A stretch of 47,336 nt of DNA from an uncultured Porphyromonadaceae bacterium (GCA_900542255.1 UQMR01000009.1:1-47336), one strand, 5' to 3'; counted from the stretch's first letter, positions 31,038-38,362 are shown. Numbers and translations are program-made. Notes: generated by a model not told the origin, from the sequence alone.

Positions 31038-31885
31038 TTTGTTTGGATGTTAAGCATGCAGGATATGGGACTGTTCTCGGGGATGTAATAGCTTATGTCG
31101 CTGTATGACAGTGTGATGGATGTTTCGCCCAAGGCGTAGCAACCTATCTCGTAGGGGTTGTATACCCAAGTGACTCCCTTGTCGTTGATGTAGAAGTTTT
31201 CGGTGGCGGTGATGTTCTCGGGGTCGAAGTAGCCTACATCTATCAGCGCTTTGCTGTTTTTAAGGTCGAGGTTTTTTACGAGGGTGTTTATGAGCATTTG
31301 GTGTACGCTGTCGGTGTATTCGGGGGCTATGATGTCGCAAAGTGTTATGCGGCTCATCGTGGGTAGGTATATTACGTAGTAGAAGCTGTTGTTTATTCCG
31401 TGTGCCCCGCCCTCGTATGAGTAGCTGCTGGAATTGTAGGAGAGGAAGTTGCCGTTGTTGTAGACAGGCATTATCTGTGTGAGGGAGGTGAATGTAATCT
31501 CGGAGGTGAGCTCTATTTCGTTGCATAGTGTTGTGAGTCCCTCTTTCATTTCGTTCAGCGTGCTCTGTGCGGCGCTGTCGGCGGCCTCTTTCAAGGAGGT
31601 GTATCGGCTGTATTCTGGGCCGAATATTTGGGAGGCCAGCAGTGAGTTGAGCCGGGCAAGGTCGCTTTCCGATTGGTATGCTATGGGATAATCCAGAGAT
31701 AGCTTCACTTCGCATTTCTTCTTGGGGTCATCGGGGAGTTGATAGGAGAGTTCTATGAGTGTACGGTCGGTACGCACGCTGTCGGTTGCCATATTGTCTC
31801 CTTCGTTGGAGCCCTTTTTAGAGGAGCATGCAACGATTGTTGCACAGAGACAGAGTCCTGTAATAAGTAGTGCAGAATGTTTCAT
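31034..31885 (-). CDS. DUF3298-domain lipoprotein
   Basis: 283 residues. The signal peptide ends in a lipobox-type sequence (TIVAC, Cys20) followed by SSKKGS, so it is a lipoprotein. The middle region (SYSYEGGAHGINNSFYYVIYLP) carries the GGAHG motif of the DUF3298/DUF4163 module, which is found in RsiV-like anti-sigma factors and in many Bacteroidetes lipoproteins. In RsiV that module binds lysozyme; no such binding can be inferred here. No cytoplasmic anti-sigma domain is present. It heads the run with rsmG and the MBL hydrolase. Confidence 0.85.
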   Translation of the reverse strand: MKHSALLITGLCLCATIVACSSKKGSNEGDNMATDSVRTDRTLIELSYQLPDDPKKKCEVKLSLDYPIAYQSESDLARLNSLLASQIFGPEYSRYTSLKEAADSAAQSTLNEMKEGLTTLCNEIELTSEITFTSLTQIMPVYNNGNFLSYNSSSYSYEGGAHGINNSFYYVIYLPTMSRITLCDIIAPEYTDSVHQMLINTLVKNLDLKNSKALIDVGYFDPENITATENFYINDKGVTWVYNPYEIGCYALGETSITLSYSDISYYIPENSPISCMLNIQTK

Positions 31886-31954
31886 AGTGGAGGGTTTATG
31901 AATAGATGTTTTTGTCGCGTTGTCGTTTCTGTATGATGGCGGATGTGTGACGGC

Positions 31955-33073
31955 TTACATGTTGTCGAATCCGGTGAATGGTACGCCCATGCGTTCTGCC
32001 CAGTCGGGGTACTCTTTCAGTACTTTCAGTGGTTGGCGGCCATACCATCCGTATCCGATGCGCCGCTCGTATTCGACGTCGGCCATGCGCCATACTTTCT
32101 CGCCCGAGCGGCGGCAGAAGAAGGGTTGGTTGGTTTCCAGGTCGTAGTAGCGTGCCCATATCGGGCGGCGGCTCGACGGGTCTTCTATGACAACCCTGTC
32201 GTAGATGTTTCGGCCTGTGACGGAGTCGGTGCCGATAACGACTTTTTCTACCTTGATGCCTTCGATGCGGTTGTTCCATAACCATTTTACGCCGCAGGTG
32301 ATGGCCTCTTTCACTTCCTGTCTCGGGTTGTCGATGCTCATGAGCATCAGTAATATTTGGCTGCTCTCGGGTGCGCTCAGGCCGGGTAGTTCGTACGACC
32401 GGGCTTTGACCGGTTTGTAGGTTTCATTGTCGTGTTGTTGTGCCCATATTGTTTTTACACCGTTTTGCGTGACCTGGCATCGCAGGATGACGTCGATGCC
32501 TTTGTGGTAGGCTGCTGCGATGCGGTTGATGCAGTCGCGACTCAGCCATTTGAAGAGCGGGTCGCCTTGCACGACGTCGCACAGGAATTGCATGACGTTG
32601 GTGGTCACATCGTCGTTGAAGGTGATGGCATCGGCGTCCCATCCGCGCCATCCTCCGTTCTCTTTCTGGGTGTCGAGGATATAGTCGATGCCCCGCTCGG
32701 CCGACCGGCGGTATTTCTCGTTGCCGGTTCGGGCATATACATCGGCAAGGTAGGTGACCTGGGGTATGATGTTGCGGTTGTCTATGGTGCTTCGCCGATG
32801 CTTGGGTGCGAGGGCGGCAATGACGGAGTCGGGGTTGAGTTTCGACAGGTAGTCGATGTTTTTCATCCAGCCTCCGTCTTCGTTTTGGTATGCTACCATG
32901 TTGTCGGCAATCTCGATGAAATCGTTCTCGCTCCAACGGGGATAGCTTCCTTCGGGATGTTTCATTTGCCAATGATTGATGCCGTCCTGGAAGTATTTGA
33001 GCGAGGGCGGTTCTTGTCCGTATGATGTCGTAAGGAGTGCTATACTCCATATTGTCAGTAATATGCGTTTCAT
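31955..33073 (-). CDS. PL10-family pectate lyase, exported
   Basis: 372 residues from ATG 33073 (MKRILLTIWSIALLTTSYGQ, a signal peptide). The fold is an (alpha/alpha)3 barrel; family elements include WSENDFIEIADNMVAYQNEDGGWMKNIDY, the repeated QKENGGWRGWDADAITFNDDVT with acidic residues that bind calcium, and WARYYDLETNQPFFCRRSGEKVW with the catalytic Arg region. PL10 enzymes cut polygalacturonate by beta-elimination, as the two PL1 enzymes do, but with an unrelated fold. It stands alone with its own promoter, 2.3 kb from the CE8 gene, and belongs functionally to the pectin set. Confidence 0.92.
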   Translation of the reverse strand: MKRILLTIWSIALLTTSYGQEPPSLKYFQDGINHWQMKHPEGSYPRWSENDFIEIADNMVAYQNEDGGWMKNIDYLSKLNPDSVIAALAPKHRRSTIDNRNIIPQVTYLADVYARTGNEKYRRSAERGIDYILDTQKENGGWRGWDADAITFNDDVTTNVMQFLCDVVQGDPLFKWLSRDCINRIAAAYHKGIDVILRCQVTQNGVKTIWAQQHDNETYKPVKARSYELPGLSAPESSQILLMLMSIDNPRQEVKEAITCGVKWLWNNRIEGIKVEKVVIGTDSVTGRNIYDRVVIEDPSSRRPIWARYYDLETNQPFFCRRSGEKVWRMADVEYERRIGYGWYGRQPLKVLKEYPDWAERMGVPFTGFDNM

Positions 33074-33096
33074 CTGACGAGCGATTTTATATGCCT

Positions 33097-33128
33097 CAAA
33101 AATATTTATAATACGGCGAAAAAGCAAA
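33097..33128 (-). promoter_or_regulatory. Promoter of the PL10 gene
   Basis: The minus strand has TTTG (33125-33128), a 20-base spacer and TATTTTTG (33097-33104). This is an almost ideal match, placed 24 bases before the ATG. Confidence 0.65.
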
Positions 33129-33198
33129 TTTGTGTTGTCAGAAAATTTCTTGTAATTTTATGGCTCGATATATAATTTGTTTTATTGTATTATTTGTT

Positions 33199-34740
33199 AT
33201 GATGACGACGGTCATTCTATATATTGTCGTGTCGCTGGCGGCAGGAGTGTGTGCCGGTGTGTTGCTTATGTGGCTGTTGCAGAGGCGTGCAGAGCGGGAG
33301 AGCCTGCGTACGGAGCTTGACTTGCAGGCCGAACGGAACCGTTGCGGAGAGTTGCAGGCCGAATTGCAGGAGCAAAAGGGTGTGGCAGAGGGGTTGCAGG
33401 CCGAGGTGCGCTTGCTGGCTGCCGAGAAATCGCGCCTTGAAGCTGAGGGGCGGTCGCTTGCCGAGCGGTATGAAGAGAAAACGGGATTGTGCAGGCAGTA
33501 TGCCGAAGATATGGCGGCCTTGCGGCGCGAGACCGATGCGGCCAATGCCGGCCGTATACGGCTGGATGCCGATTACAGGGCTTTGCAGGAAAAACTGGAA
33601 ACGCAGAGGGTCGAGATAGAGAAGCTGCATGAGCAGACGTTGGCGCAGTTTAAGGTGATGGCGTCGAATATCATGGAGGAGAAGTCGAAGGCTTTCAAGG
33701 AGCTGAACGGCGAGAGCCTGAAAACGATACTCGACCCGCTGAACCGCGATATAGAGAGTTTCAGGAAACAGGTGTCGCAATGTTATGATACGGAGAGTAA
33801 GGAGCGCTCTTCGTTGCAGGAGCAGATACGCCAGCTGACGATGCAAAACGAGGCTATGCGGCGTGAGGCCGACAAGCTGACGTCGGCTCTGAGGGGCGGA
33901 AGCAAGGTGCAGGGTGACTGGGGCGAAATGATTTTGCTCAATATCCTGCGGCAGTCGGGATTGCGTGAAGGGGCCGACTTTGAGGTGCAAAAGACGGTGG
34001 ATGCGCAGGGCGACAACAGCCGTCCCGATGCCGTGTTGCACTTCCCGAACCAGGGCGATATGATTATAGACTCGAAGGTGTCGTTTACGGCATACGACAA
34101 CTACATGAATGCCTCGACCGATGAGCAGCGGCGGCGATATGCCCGGCAGCATTTGGAGTCGGTCTATGGGCACATCGCCGAGTTGTCGCGCAAGGATTAT
34201 CCGGCCCGTAACAACCGCTCGCCGGAGTTTGTCATCATGTTTATCCCGATAGAGTCGATGTTTATGCTTGCTCTCGATGAGGCGCGCGCCCAAGGCAAAA
34301 ACCTCTGGCACGATGCCTATGTGAAGCATGTCATTATCATGACTCCCACCAATCTTGTACTGGCAGTGCGCATGTTGCAGGATATGTGGCGGCAGCAGCG
34401 TCTCGAAGCCAACATACGTGCCATCAAGGAGCGTGCCGAGAAGATTTATACGCAGTTTATCAACTTTGCCGTCGATATAGATGCCGTACGTGCCAATCTC
34501 GACAAGGCGCTGGCTTCGTGCGATAGTGCGCGCCGGAGGCTTACCTCGGGGAATAATAATCTTATCGGGCAGTTTGAGCGGATGCGCCACCTGGGGCTTG
34601 AACCTAAGCTGCCGGGAAATACCTCGACACAGAAAACATGGAATCAGCTGCGTGAGGAGGCTTTGGGTGCCGATGCTCTGCCTGCCGCCGAGGAGGATGC
34701 CGCGCTTGAAGGTGATTCTGAGCCAATTCCCGATTTGTAA
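33199..34740 (+). CDS. rmuC: DNA recombination protein RmuC
   Basis: 513 residues from ATG 33199. The frame is open from 33130, with another ATG at 33160; I prefer 33199 because the RmuC membrane anchor (TTVILYIVVSLAAGVCAGVLLMWLL) then begins at once, but the start is uncertain by about 20 codons. A long coiled coil follows (to about residue 225), then the conserved RmuC domain: GSKVQGDWGEMILLNIL, RPDAVLHFPNQGDMIIDSKVSF, FVIMFIPIESMFMLAL, and IIMTPTNLVLAVRMLQDMWRQQR. RmuC limits inversions at short repeats and has a nuclease-like core. It is monocistronic and diverges from PL10. Confidence 0.93.
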   Translation: MMTTVILYIVVSLAAGVCAGVLLMWLLQRRAERESLRTELDLQAERNRCGELQAELQEQKGVAEGLQAEVRLLAAEKSRLEAEGRSLAERYEEKTGLCRQYAEDMAALRRETDAANAGRIRLDADYRALQEKLETQRVEIEKLHEQTLAQFKVMASNIMEEKSKAFKELNGESLKTILDPLNRDIESFRKQVSQCYDTESKERSSLQEQIRQLTMQNEAMRREADKLTSALRGGSKVQGDWGEMILLNILRQSGLREGADFEVQKTVDAQGDNSRPDAVLHFPNQGDMIIDSKVSFTAYDNYMNASTDEQRRRYARQHLESVYGHIAELSRKDYPARNNRSPEFVIMFIPIESMFMLALDEARAQGKNLWHDAYVKHVIIMTPTNLVLAVRMLQDMWRQQRLEANIRAIKERAEKIYTQFINFAVDIDAVRANLDKALASCDSARRRLTSGNNNLIGQFERMRHLGLEPKLPGNTSTQKTWNQLREEALGADALPAAEEDAALEGDSEPIPDL

Positions 34741-34754
34741 ATAGGGCAAAAACA

Positions 34755-34784
34755 GGGGCATACGGCTAACAAATGGTGTGCCCC
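34755..34784 (+). terminator. Possible terminator after rmuC
   Basis: GGGGCA (34755-34760) pairs with TGCCCC (34779-34784), 15 bases after the rmuC stop; a T-rich stretch follows after a short gap. Confidence 0.4.
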
Positions 34785-34896
34785 GAGCGTTTATTATTTG
34801 TCGTGCCAAGGGTGCGATGGCTTGCTCCTTGAAAAATATTTTACAAATAAGTGAAAAATATTGCTGTTTTTGTTAGGATGGTACAGTATGAATGCC

Positions 34897-34904
34897 TACC
34901 TTTG
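34897..34904 (+). promoter_or_regulatory. Promoter -7 box for mgsA
   Basis: TACCTTTG, 25 bases before the mgsA ATG; a TTTTTG at 34867-34872 may be the -33 element with a rather long spacer. Confidence 0.5.
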
Positions 34905-34928
34905 TGGCGGTATTAATTGAGATAGGAA

Positions 34929-35426
34929 ATGAAAAAGGTTCTTACTATTGCGCTTGTCGCCCACGACCGCCGGAAGGCTGAGATGGTGGAGTGGGTAGAG
35001 CATAATGCGGAATTATTATCGCACCATCACTTGGTTTGTACCGGTACGACCGGGAAACTGGTCAAGGAGGCTTTCCAACGTAAAGGAATAGCTGCCGATG
35101 TTGTGTGTATGAATTCGGGACCTATGGGCGGTGATGCCGAGATAGCTGCCATGGTGGTACGCCACCAGATAGACTTGGCTATATTTCTTATCGATGACCT
35201 GAACCCGCAACCTCATGAGGCGGATATACAGATGTTGCTACGTCAGTGTCGTATACACAATATACCCATTGCTTGCAACCGTTACAGTGCCGACCTCATG
35301 GTTACCAGCTCTTTGTGGGACGAGGAAGGCTATGTACCCACGCAACCGAAGTATGTGCAGTTTTTGCGCGATGAGAATATGCTGGGTATAGGGCTTGAAG
35401 AGCCGAATGAGTCTGCCGATAAATAA
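34929..35426 (+). CDS. mgsA: Methylglyoxal synthase
   Basis: 165 residues. It converts dihydroxyacetone phosphate to methylglyoxal and phosphate, a bypass that relieves sugar-phosphate stress. The family signatures are complete: IALVAHDRRK, TGTTGKL, NSGPMGGDAEIA with the catalytic Asp, and FLIDDLNPQPHEADIQ, followed by NIPIACNRYSADL. A bypass enzyme fits an organism that lives on bursts of polysaccharide-derived sugar. It is monocistronic, between its own -7 box and a strong terminator. Confidence 0.97.
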   Translation: MKKVLTIALVAHDRRKAEMVEWVEHNAELLSHHHLVCTGTTGKLVKEAFQRKGIAADVVCMNSGPMGGDAEIAAMVVRHQIDLAIFLIDDLNPQPHEADIQMLLRQCRIHNIPIACNRYSADLMVTSSLWDEEGYVPTQPKYVQFLRDENMLGIGLEEPNESADK

Positions 35427-35500
35427 GACAACGATATAAATTCTTTCAGGATGAAAGAATGACAGCATAGTTTTTGTGATAGTTATAATAGAAGATTGGA

Positions 35501-35540
35501 GGCTGCGTATCCTTGTGAAAGAATGCGCAGCCATTTTTTT
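35501..35540 (+). terminator. Terminator of mgsA
   Basis: GGCTGCG (35501-35507) pairs with CGCAGCC (35526-35532) and is followed by ATTTTTTT: a clear intrinsic terminator, 75 bases after the stop. Confidence 0.85.
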
Positions 35541-35750
35541 GTAGGATTAAGTATGAGGGTGTGGTTGCCAGGTGCTGATGTGTTCGAAAAGCACAAGAAA
35601 AAGGGTTTACCCTGTTGTGAAACGAAAGGATAGGAGCCTCATGTTTGTGGTGTAAGGAATATGATAAGAGAAAGCATTCTCCCATTATATAGCAAGCCTC
35701 ATACTTGTATGTAATGACATGAGGCGGTGTTGTCGGTAGATTGTTTGTAG
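35541..35750. other. Spacer with a hairpin at the end of the peptide locus
   Basis: No gene is seen. GCCTCAT (35696-35702) pairs with ATGAGGC (35719-35725), 26 bases beyond the stop of the MauE-thioredoxin gene, and may end that minus-strand transcript. Another copy of GCCTCAT lies near 35637. Confidence 0.4.
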
Positions 35751-36665
35751 TTACTGTGTGAGGGAAGAACTTTTGTATTTTAATTCTTCGAGTAATGTAT
35801 AAGGAGAAATCAATGTTCCTATTATTACTTCTTTGATGGTATCATTGTCTATATAGAATGATGTTGGCATGGCAGATATGAAATCTATACTGTCCCGATG
35901 GATTTCAGTTGCTTTTATTTGAGGGAAATAGTTTGTAAATCTATTTCGACTTGTTGTATATTCTTTTGAGGATGGGGACACAAGGACGTATGCGGCAGTT
36001 GTATCGACAATCGTACTGGAAGAGAATGCTTCTAAATGTGCTAATGAATTCCAACAGTGGGGGCAGTCGTAAGAGAAGAAAAAAATAAGTTGTTTCTTTT
36101 TATTTTGTATTGTGTAGTTTCCCAGAGGGGATTTTTTTATGGCGACGTTTACCAGCGGATGTTTATTTGTGTTGAATGCATACGGACGATATGTCATGCC
36201 TGCTATAAATAATGATGGCAATAGAACGGTTGCAAATATAATACGTTTCCATAAAGGGAATGATATAGTATGGTGTTCGGTAAGGAAGATAACAGATGCC
36301 ATGCAGATGAGAATTGCATTGCGTATATAAGTAAGTGTCGGTGATGTATCAGCGAAGTCGAATTGACCAAAACAGCCACATTCCGAGATATTGTTATTGT
36401 ATTGGGCGTAAGCGAATGTGAAGCTAAAAATTATCAGCAAAAGAATTGTAGCAAGACTTGTCCATTTACGCATTACTCCTAATACAAGGAGGGTACCTAA
36501 AACAATTTCTGCTATGACAATAGCAGGCGCAAGGTAATGTAAGGTGGGGAATCCGTATTGAATTATGAGATATTGAAATGCAGCAATGTTATAGAGTTTT
36601 CCTATACCCGAAATGATGAATACGATGCCTAAGATGCTCCCCAAAATATTTCGCATGTGATACAT
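35751..36665 (-). CDS. MauE/DoxX-like membrane protein fused to a thioredoxin domain with CPHC
   Basis: 304 residues. The first 160 residues hold about five helices of the MauE/DoxX type (about 7-28, 43-64, 70-87, 113-131, 140-158) with Cys96 and Cys98 in ECGCFG on a loop. The rest is a thioredoxin-fold domain on the outer side: IFFFSYDCPHCWNSL with CPHC at 201-204, the DsbA-type active site, and MPTSF (Pro267) as cis-proline loop. MauE supports disulfide formation in methylamine dehydrogenase, so a fusion with a DsbA-like domain suggests a self-contained membrane disulfide system in which the loop cysteines relay electrons. It is the last gene of the locus, directly after the six-cysteine peptide, which I take as its likely substrate (inference). 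AT-rich composition. Confidence 0.82.
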   Translation of the reverse strand: MYHMRNILGSILGIVFIISGIGKLYNIAAFQYLIIQYGFPTLHYLAPAIVIAEIVLGTLLVLGVMRKWTSLATILLLIIFSFTFAYAQYNNNISECGCFGQFDFADTSPTLTYIRNAILICMASVIFLTEHHTISFPLWKRIIFATVLLPSLFIAGMTYRPYAFNTNKHPLVNVAIKKSPLGNYTIQNKKKQLIFFFSYDCPHCWNSLAHLEAFSSSTIVDTTAAYVLVSPSSKEYTTSRNRFTNYFPQIKATEIHRDSIDFISAMPTSFYIDNDTIKEVIIGTLISPYTLLEELKYKSSSLTQ

Positions 36666-36686
36666 AATAATAGAGATTTATTATAA

Positions 36687-36719
36687 AGAAGTGCTCCCCT
36701 TGAAGAGGAAAGCACTTCT
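36687..36719 (-). terminator. Hairpin between the peptide gene and the MauE-thioredoxin gene
   Basis: AGAAGTGCT (36687-36695) pairs with AGCACTTCT (36711-36719). It lies 14 bases after the peptide stop. It can act as a partial terminator or a 3' stabiliser, making more peptide than enzyme mRNA, as seen in many peptide operons. Confidence 0.55.
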
Positions 36720-36732
36720 ATGCACATTCATT

Positions 36733-36996
36733 TCATTTGCAGAAACACGCATATGTGTCGCTTCCTGTACAGAAATCACTGTAACCACGTTCTTTACAAG
36801 TGTTATAACAGTCAGATGAGTTCCCAACATATGTGTACCCTAATGCGCCGCATGTACCACCTTGTACTCCGGCCCTTATTAAAGATTGAGTTTCGGAAGA
36901 TGTACTTGATTTGGAACTTCCGGCTGCTAATAAGATGAATGCTGTTAAGATAATAGCTTGAGAAAATCCGATTAACAAAATTTTTTTCTTTTCCAT
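36733..36996 (-). CDS. Six-cysteine secreted peptide precursor, defensin-like (CS-alpha-beta) spacing
   Basis: 87 residues from ATG 36996. A signal peptide or anchor (MEKKKILLIGFSQAIILTAF and on) is followed by a Ser/Thr-rich propeptide and SLIRAGVQGG, which also looks like a double-glycine cleavage site. The last 40 residues start TCGALGYTYVG and have six cysteines at 2, 16, 20, 29, 37 and 39: C-x13-C-x3-C-x8-C-x7-C-x1-C. This is the CS-alpha-beta pattern of invertebrate and plant defensins, with CYNTCKERGYSDFC similar to the CxxxCxxRG helix of insect defensins. Charge is near neutral to slightly acidic. I infer a disulfide-stabilised secreted peptide; antibacterial, signalling or structural roles are all possible. 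A NVEALA-like or other Bacteroidales peptide family is the alternative. It overlaps the end of the membrane protein frame upstream. Confidence 0.7.
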   Translation of the reverse strand: MEKKKILLIGFSQAIILTAFILLAAGSSKSSTSSETQSLIRAGVQGGTCGALGYTYVGNSSDCYNTCKERGYSDFCTGSDTYACFCK

Positions 36997-37371
36997 AATA
37001 TTACAATTATAAATACTAACAGATAAAATATAATGTCGTATATATCGTATGTGCCCGGTACGATGGATTGCTTGTAAAATCTCCATGATGAAAGGCAAGG
37101 CTACAGAACACCACCAAAGAATGCGGGTCGGCATAATGCTGTGATGATAGAATTGTATTTGCAATAACAAAAGAGATAGATACCACAGGGCATCGGGCAG
37201 ACTGTATATGAAAACATAAAACAATATGTTGTTTCCATACTTAGGTTGGAATGATAAATGTCCTAAACCTATTAAATCTATTGCCCATATGTTGCTTCGG
37301 CATGTTATGTATATTAGTATACCAATGCCTAGGGATATAGCTGCAATTAATAAGTCTTTATTAGGTGACAT
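36733..37371 (-). CDS. Membrane protein frame running into the peptide, with an apparent frameshift
   Basis: As read, a single 212-codon frame joins a membrane protein (1-125) to the peptide (126-212). I think this is not the native layout. Residues 1-103 have several hydrophobic helices and the stretch YSLPDALWYLSLLL followed by EILQ, which I recall from a family of small Bacteroidetes membrane proteins whose next part reads about PGTFDxxDxxFY. That part exists here one base over, from about 37059 to 36972: VPGTYDIYDIIFYLLVFIIV, ending LWKRKKFC-stop. So a one-base shift at about 37055-37070 breaks the gene. In the restored version it would end at 36972 and overlap the peptide start by 25 bases. 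The function is unknown; immunity or export help are guesses. Its start overlaps the previous stop by one base (TAATG). Confidence 0.6.
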   Translation of the reverse strand: MSPNKDLLIAAISLGIGILIYITCRSNIWAIDLIGLGHLSFQPKYGNNILFYVFIYSLPDALWYLSLLLLQIQFYHHSIMPTRILWWCSVALPFIMEILQAIHRTGHIRYIRHYILSVSIYNCNIMEKKKILLIGFSQAIILTAFILLAAGSSKSSTSSETQSLIRAGVQGGTCGALGYTYVGNSSDCYNTCKERGYSDFCTGSDTYACFCK

Positions 37372-37793
37372 TAATTACATGCAGGTCCAGATACAGTGAT
37401 TGAGGTGTTTATTATGTCTCTGGAATATGATATGGGTATTGTGAATGTAATCTCTTTTGAAGAATATTCGTCTATTCTTTCGGTTACGTTGCTATCGAAT
37501 ATGACGTATTCTTGTGCTTGGTTTGATGTCCTTGCCGTTTTTGCAGAGTTTCTTGTTCTCACATTTCTTGTCGGTGCAAAAGAAAGAGTGATTTTTACAT
37601 GTAATGAAACCAAGGGAACAGAGCTTCCGTTAGAGATTATGAAACTTGATATGTCTCCGGCTTGTGCTGTCGTAGGCGGATTGAAAGTTACTTCTACATA
37701 ACCTCCGTTTTTTGTAGAACGGCTCGTATTTTCTGCGTAGGATTGTGTCGTGAAGCAGAACAAAGCTAATAATATAAGATATATTTTTGCCAT
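37371..37793 (-). CDS. Small secreted protein, probable beta-sandwich, function unknown
   Basis: 140 residues from ATG 37793; the frame is open two codons earlier from a GTG, which I reject. A signal peptide ends at about TQSYA. The mature part alternates polar and hydrophobic residues as in an Ig-like or fimbrial beta-sandwich (GGYVEVTFNPPTTAQAGD, PLVSLHVKITLSF, KEITFTIPIS, TSITVSG) and ends in Cys-Asn with a single cysteine. I do not recognise the family. The stop overlaps the next start by one base, so it is made together with the membrane protein and, through it, the peptide; it could be a carrier, a chaperone or a surface partner. Confidence 0.65.
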   Translation of the reverse strand: MAKIYLILLALFCFTTQSYAENTSRSTKNGGYVEVTFNPPTTAQAGDISSFIISNGSSVPLVSLHVKITLSFAPTRNVRTRNSAKTARTSNQAQEYVIFDSNVTERIDEYSSKEITFTIPISYSRDIINTSITVSGPACN

Positions 37794-37834
37794 AATCACC
37801 GTGTTGTTTGTATTGTTGGATTTTATTGTTTTTG

Positions 37835-37868
37835 GAACTGTGACTAAAATTGCATTTAGTCACAGTTC
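37835..37868. repeat. Perfect 14-bp palindromic hairpin upstream of the peptide operon
   Basis: A 14-base stem at 37835-37848 (GAACTGTGACTAAA) pairs perfectly with 37855-37868 around a six-base loop. It lies 42 bases before the ATG at 37793. No T-run follows on the minus strand, so an operator or mRNA leader element fits better than a terminator. A second, distant inverted pair AAGTAGTATGA/TCATACTACTT lies at 37872-37882 and 37957-37967. Confidence 0.6.
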
Positions 37869-38011
37869 TATAAGTAGTATGAGAGTGTTTCTGTTGTGCG
37901 GATAGTATGTGGATAGATTCGATATAAAATCTTGGGCAACATTCCAGATGTACTCATCATACTACTTTGTAGGTAAATAAGATACTGTTTGGTATCGGAA
38001 TATAAGAGCGA

Positions 38012-38326
38012 TTAATCGAAGTAGAATCTACCATCGGCAACATATCTGTATGCACCTCTTTTATCATCGGTATTTCCGTAGTACGGGTTGTCGCGTACGG
38101 GATAGGTTTCATTATCTACGGTGAGGGTATTGGATTCTTTATCGTATGTAGCAGAAACATGTCTTACTATGAACATTTTACCTCTTTTCTTTATTTCATA
38201 AACAGTGACGTCTCTACTATATGCCGATACCGAAATTTCACTATTGATACTGAATGAACTGGCATATAAATATGGTGTTATAGCAGATAGTGTACACAGA
38301 ACTATGCAATAAATTGTTTTTTTCAT
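38012..38326 (-). CDS. Small secreted protein, function unknown
   Basis: 104 residues with a signal peptide ending at about YLYASS. The mature part is about 80 residues, rich in Tyr and charged residues, with beta-like stretches (ISVSAYSRDVTVYEIKKRG, MFIVRHVSATYD, NTLTVDNETYPV) and an aromatic end (AYRYVADGRFYFD). It has no cysteine in the mature part. I do not recognise it. Position, size and composition are like the 98-residue gene upstream (36 bases away), so the two are probably cotranscribed; a spacer of 218 bases with the 14-bp hairpin separates them from the peptide genes. Confidence 0.6.
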   Translation of the reverse strand: MKKTIYCIVLCTLSAITPYLYASSFSINSEISVSAYSRDVTVYEIKKRGKMFIVRHVSATYDKESNTLTVDNETYPVRDNPYYGNTDDKRGAYRYVADGRFYFD

Positions 38327-38362
38327 TTTTGTAATATTTATGAATGGTGTGTAATTATGTTT

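Noticed and set aside
33217..34809. 530-codon minus-strand frame
   Set aside because: Antisense shadow of rmuC; low-complexity translation without domain.
36733..36996. Bacteroidetocin (class IIa-like) reading of the small peptide
   Set aside because: Bacteroidetocins as I know them have fewer cysteines and a different mature core; six cysteines with CxxxC and CxC fit the CS-alpha-beta pattern better. A GG-type leader cannot be excluded, however.
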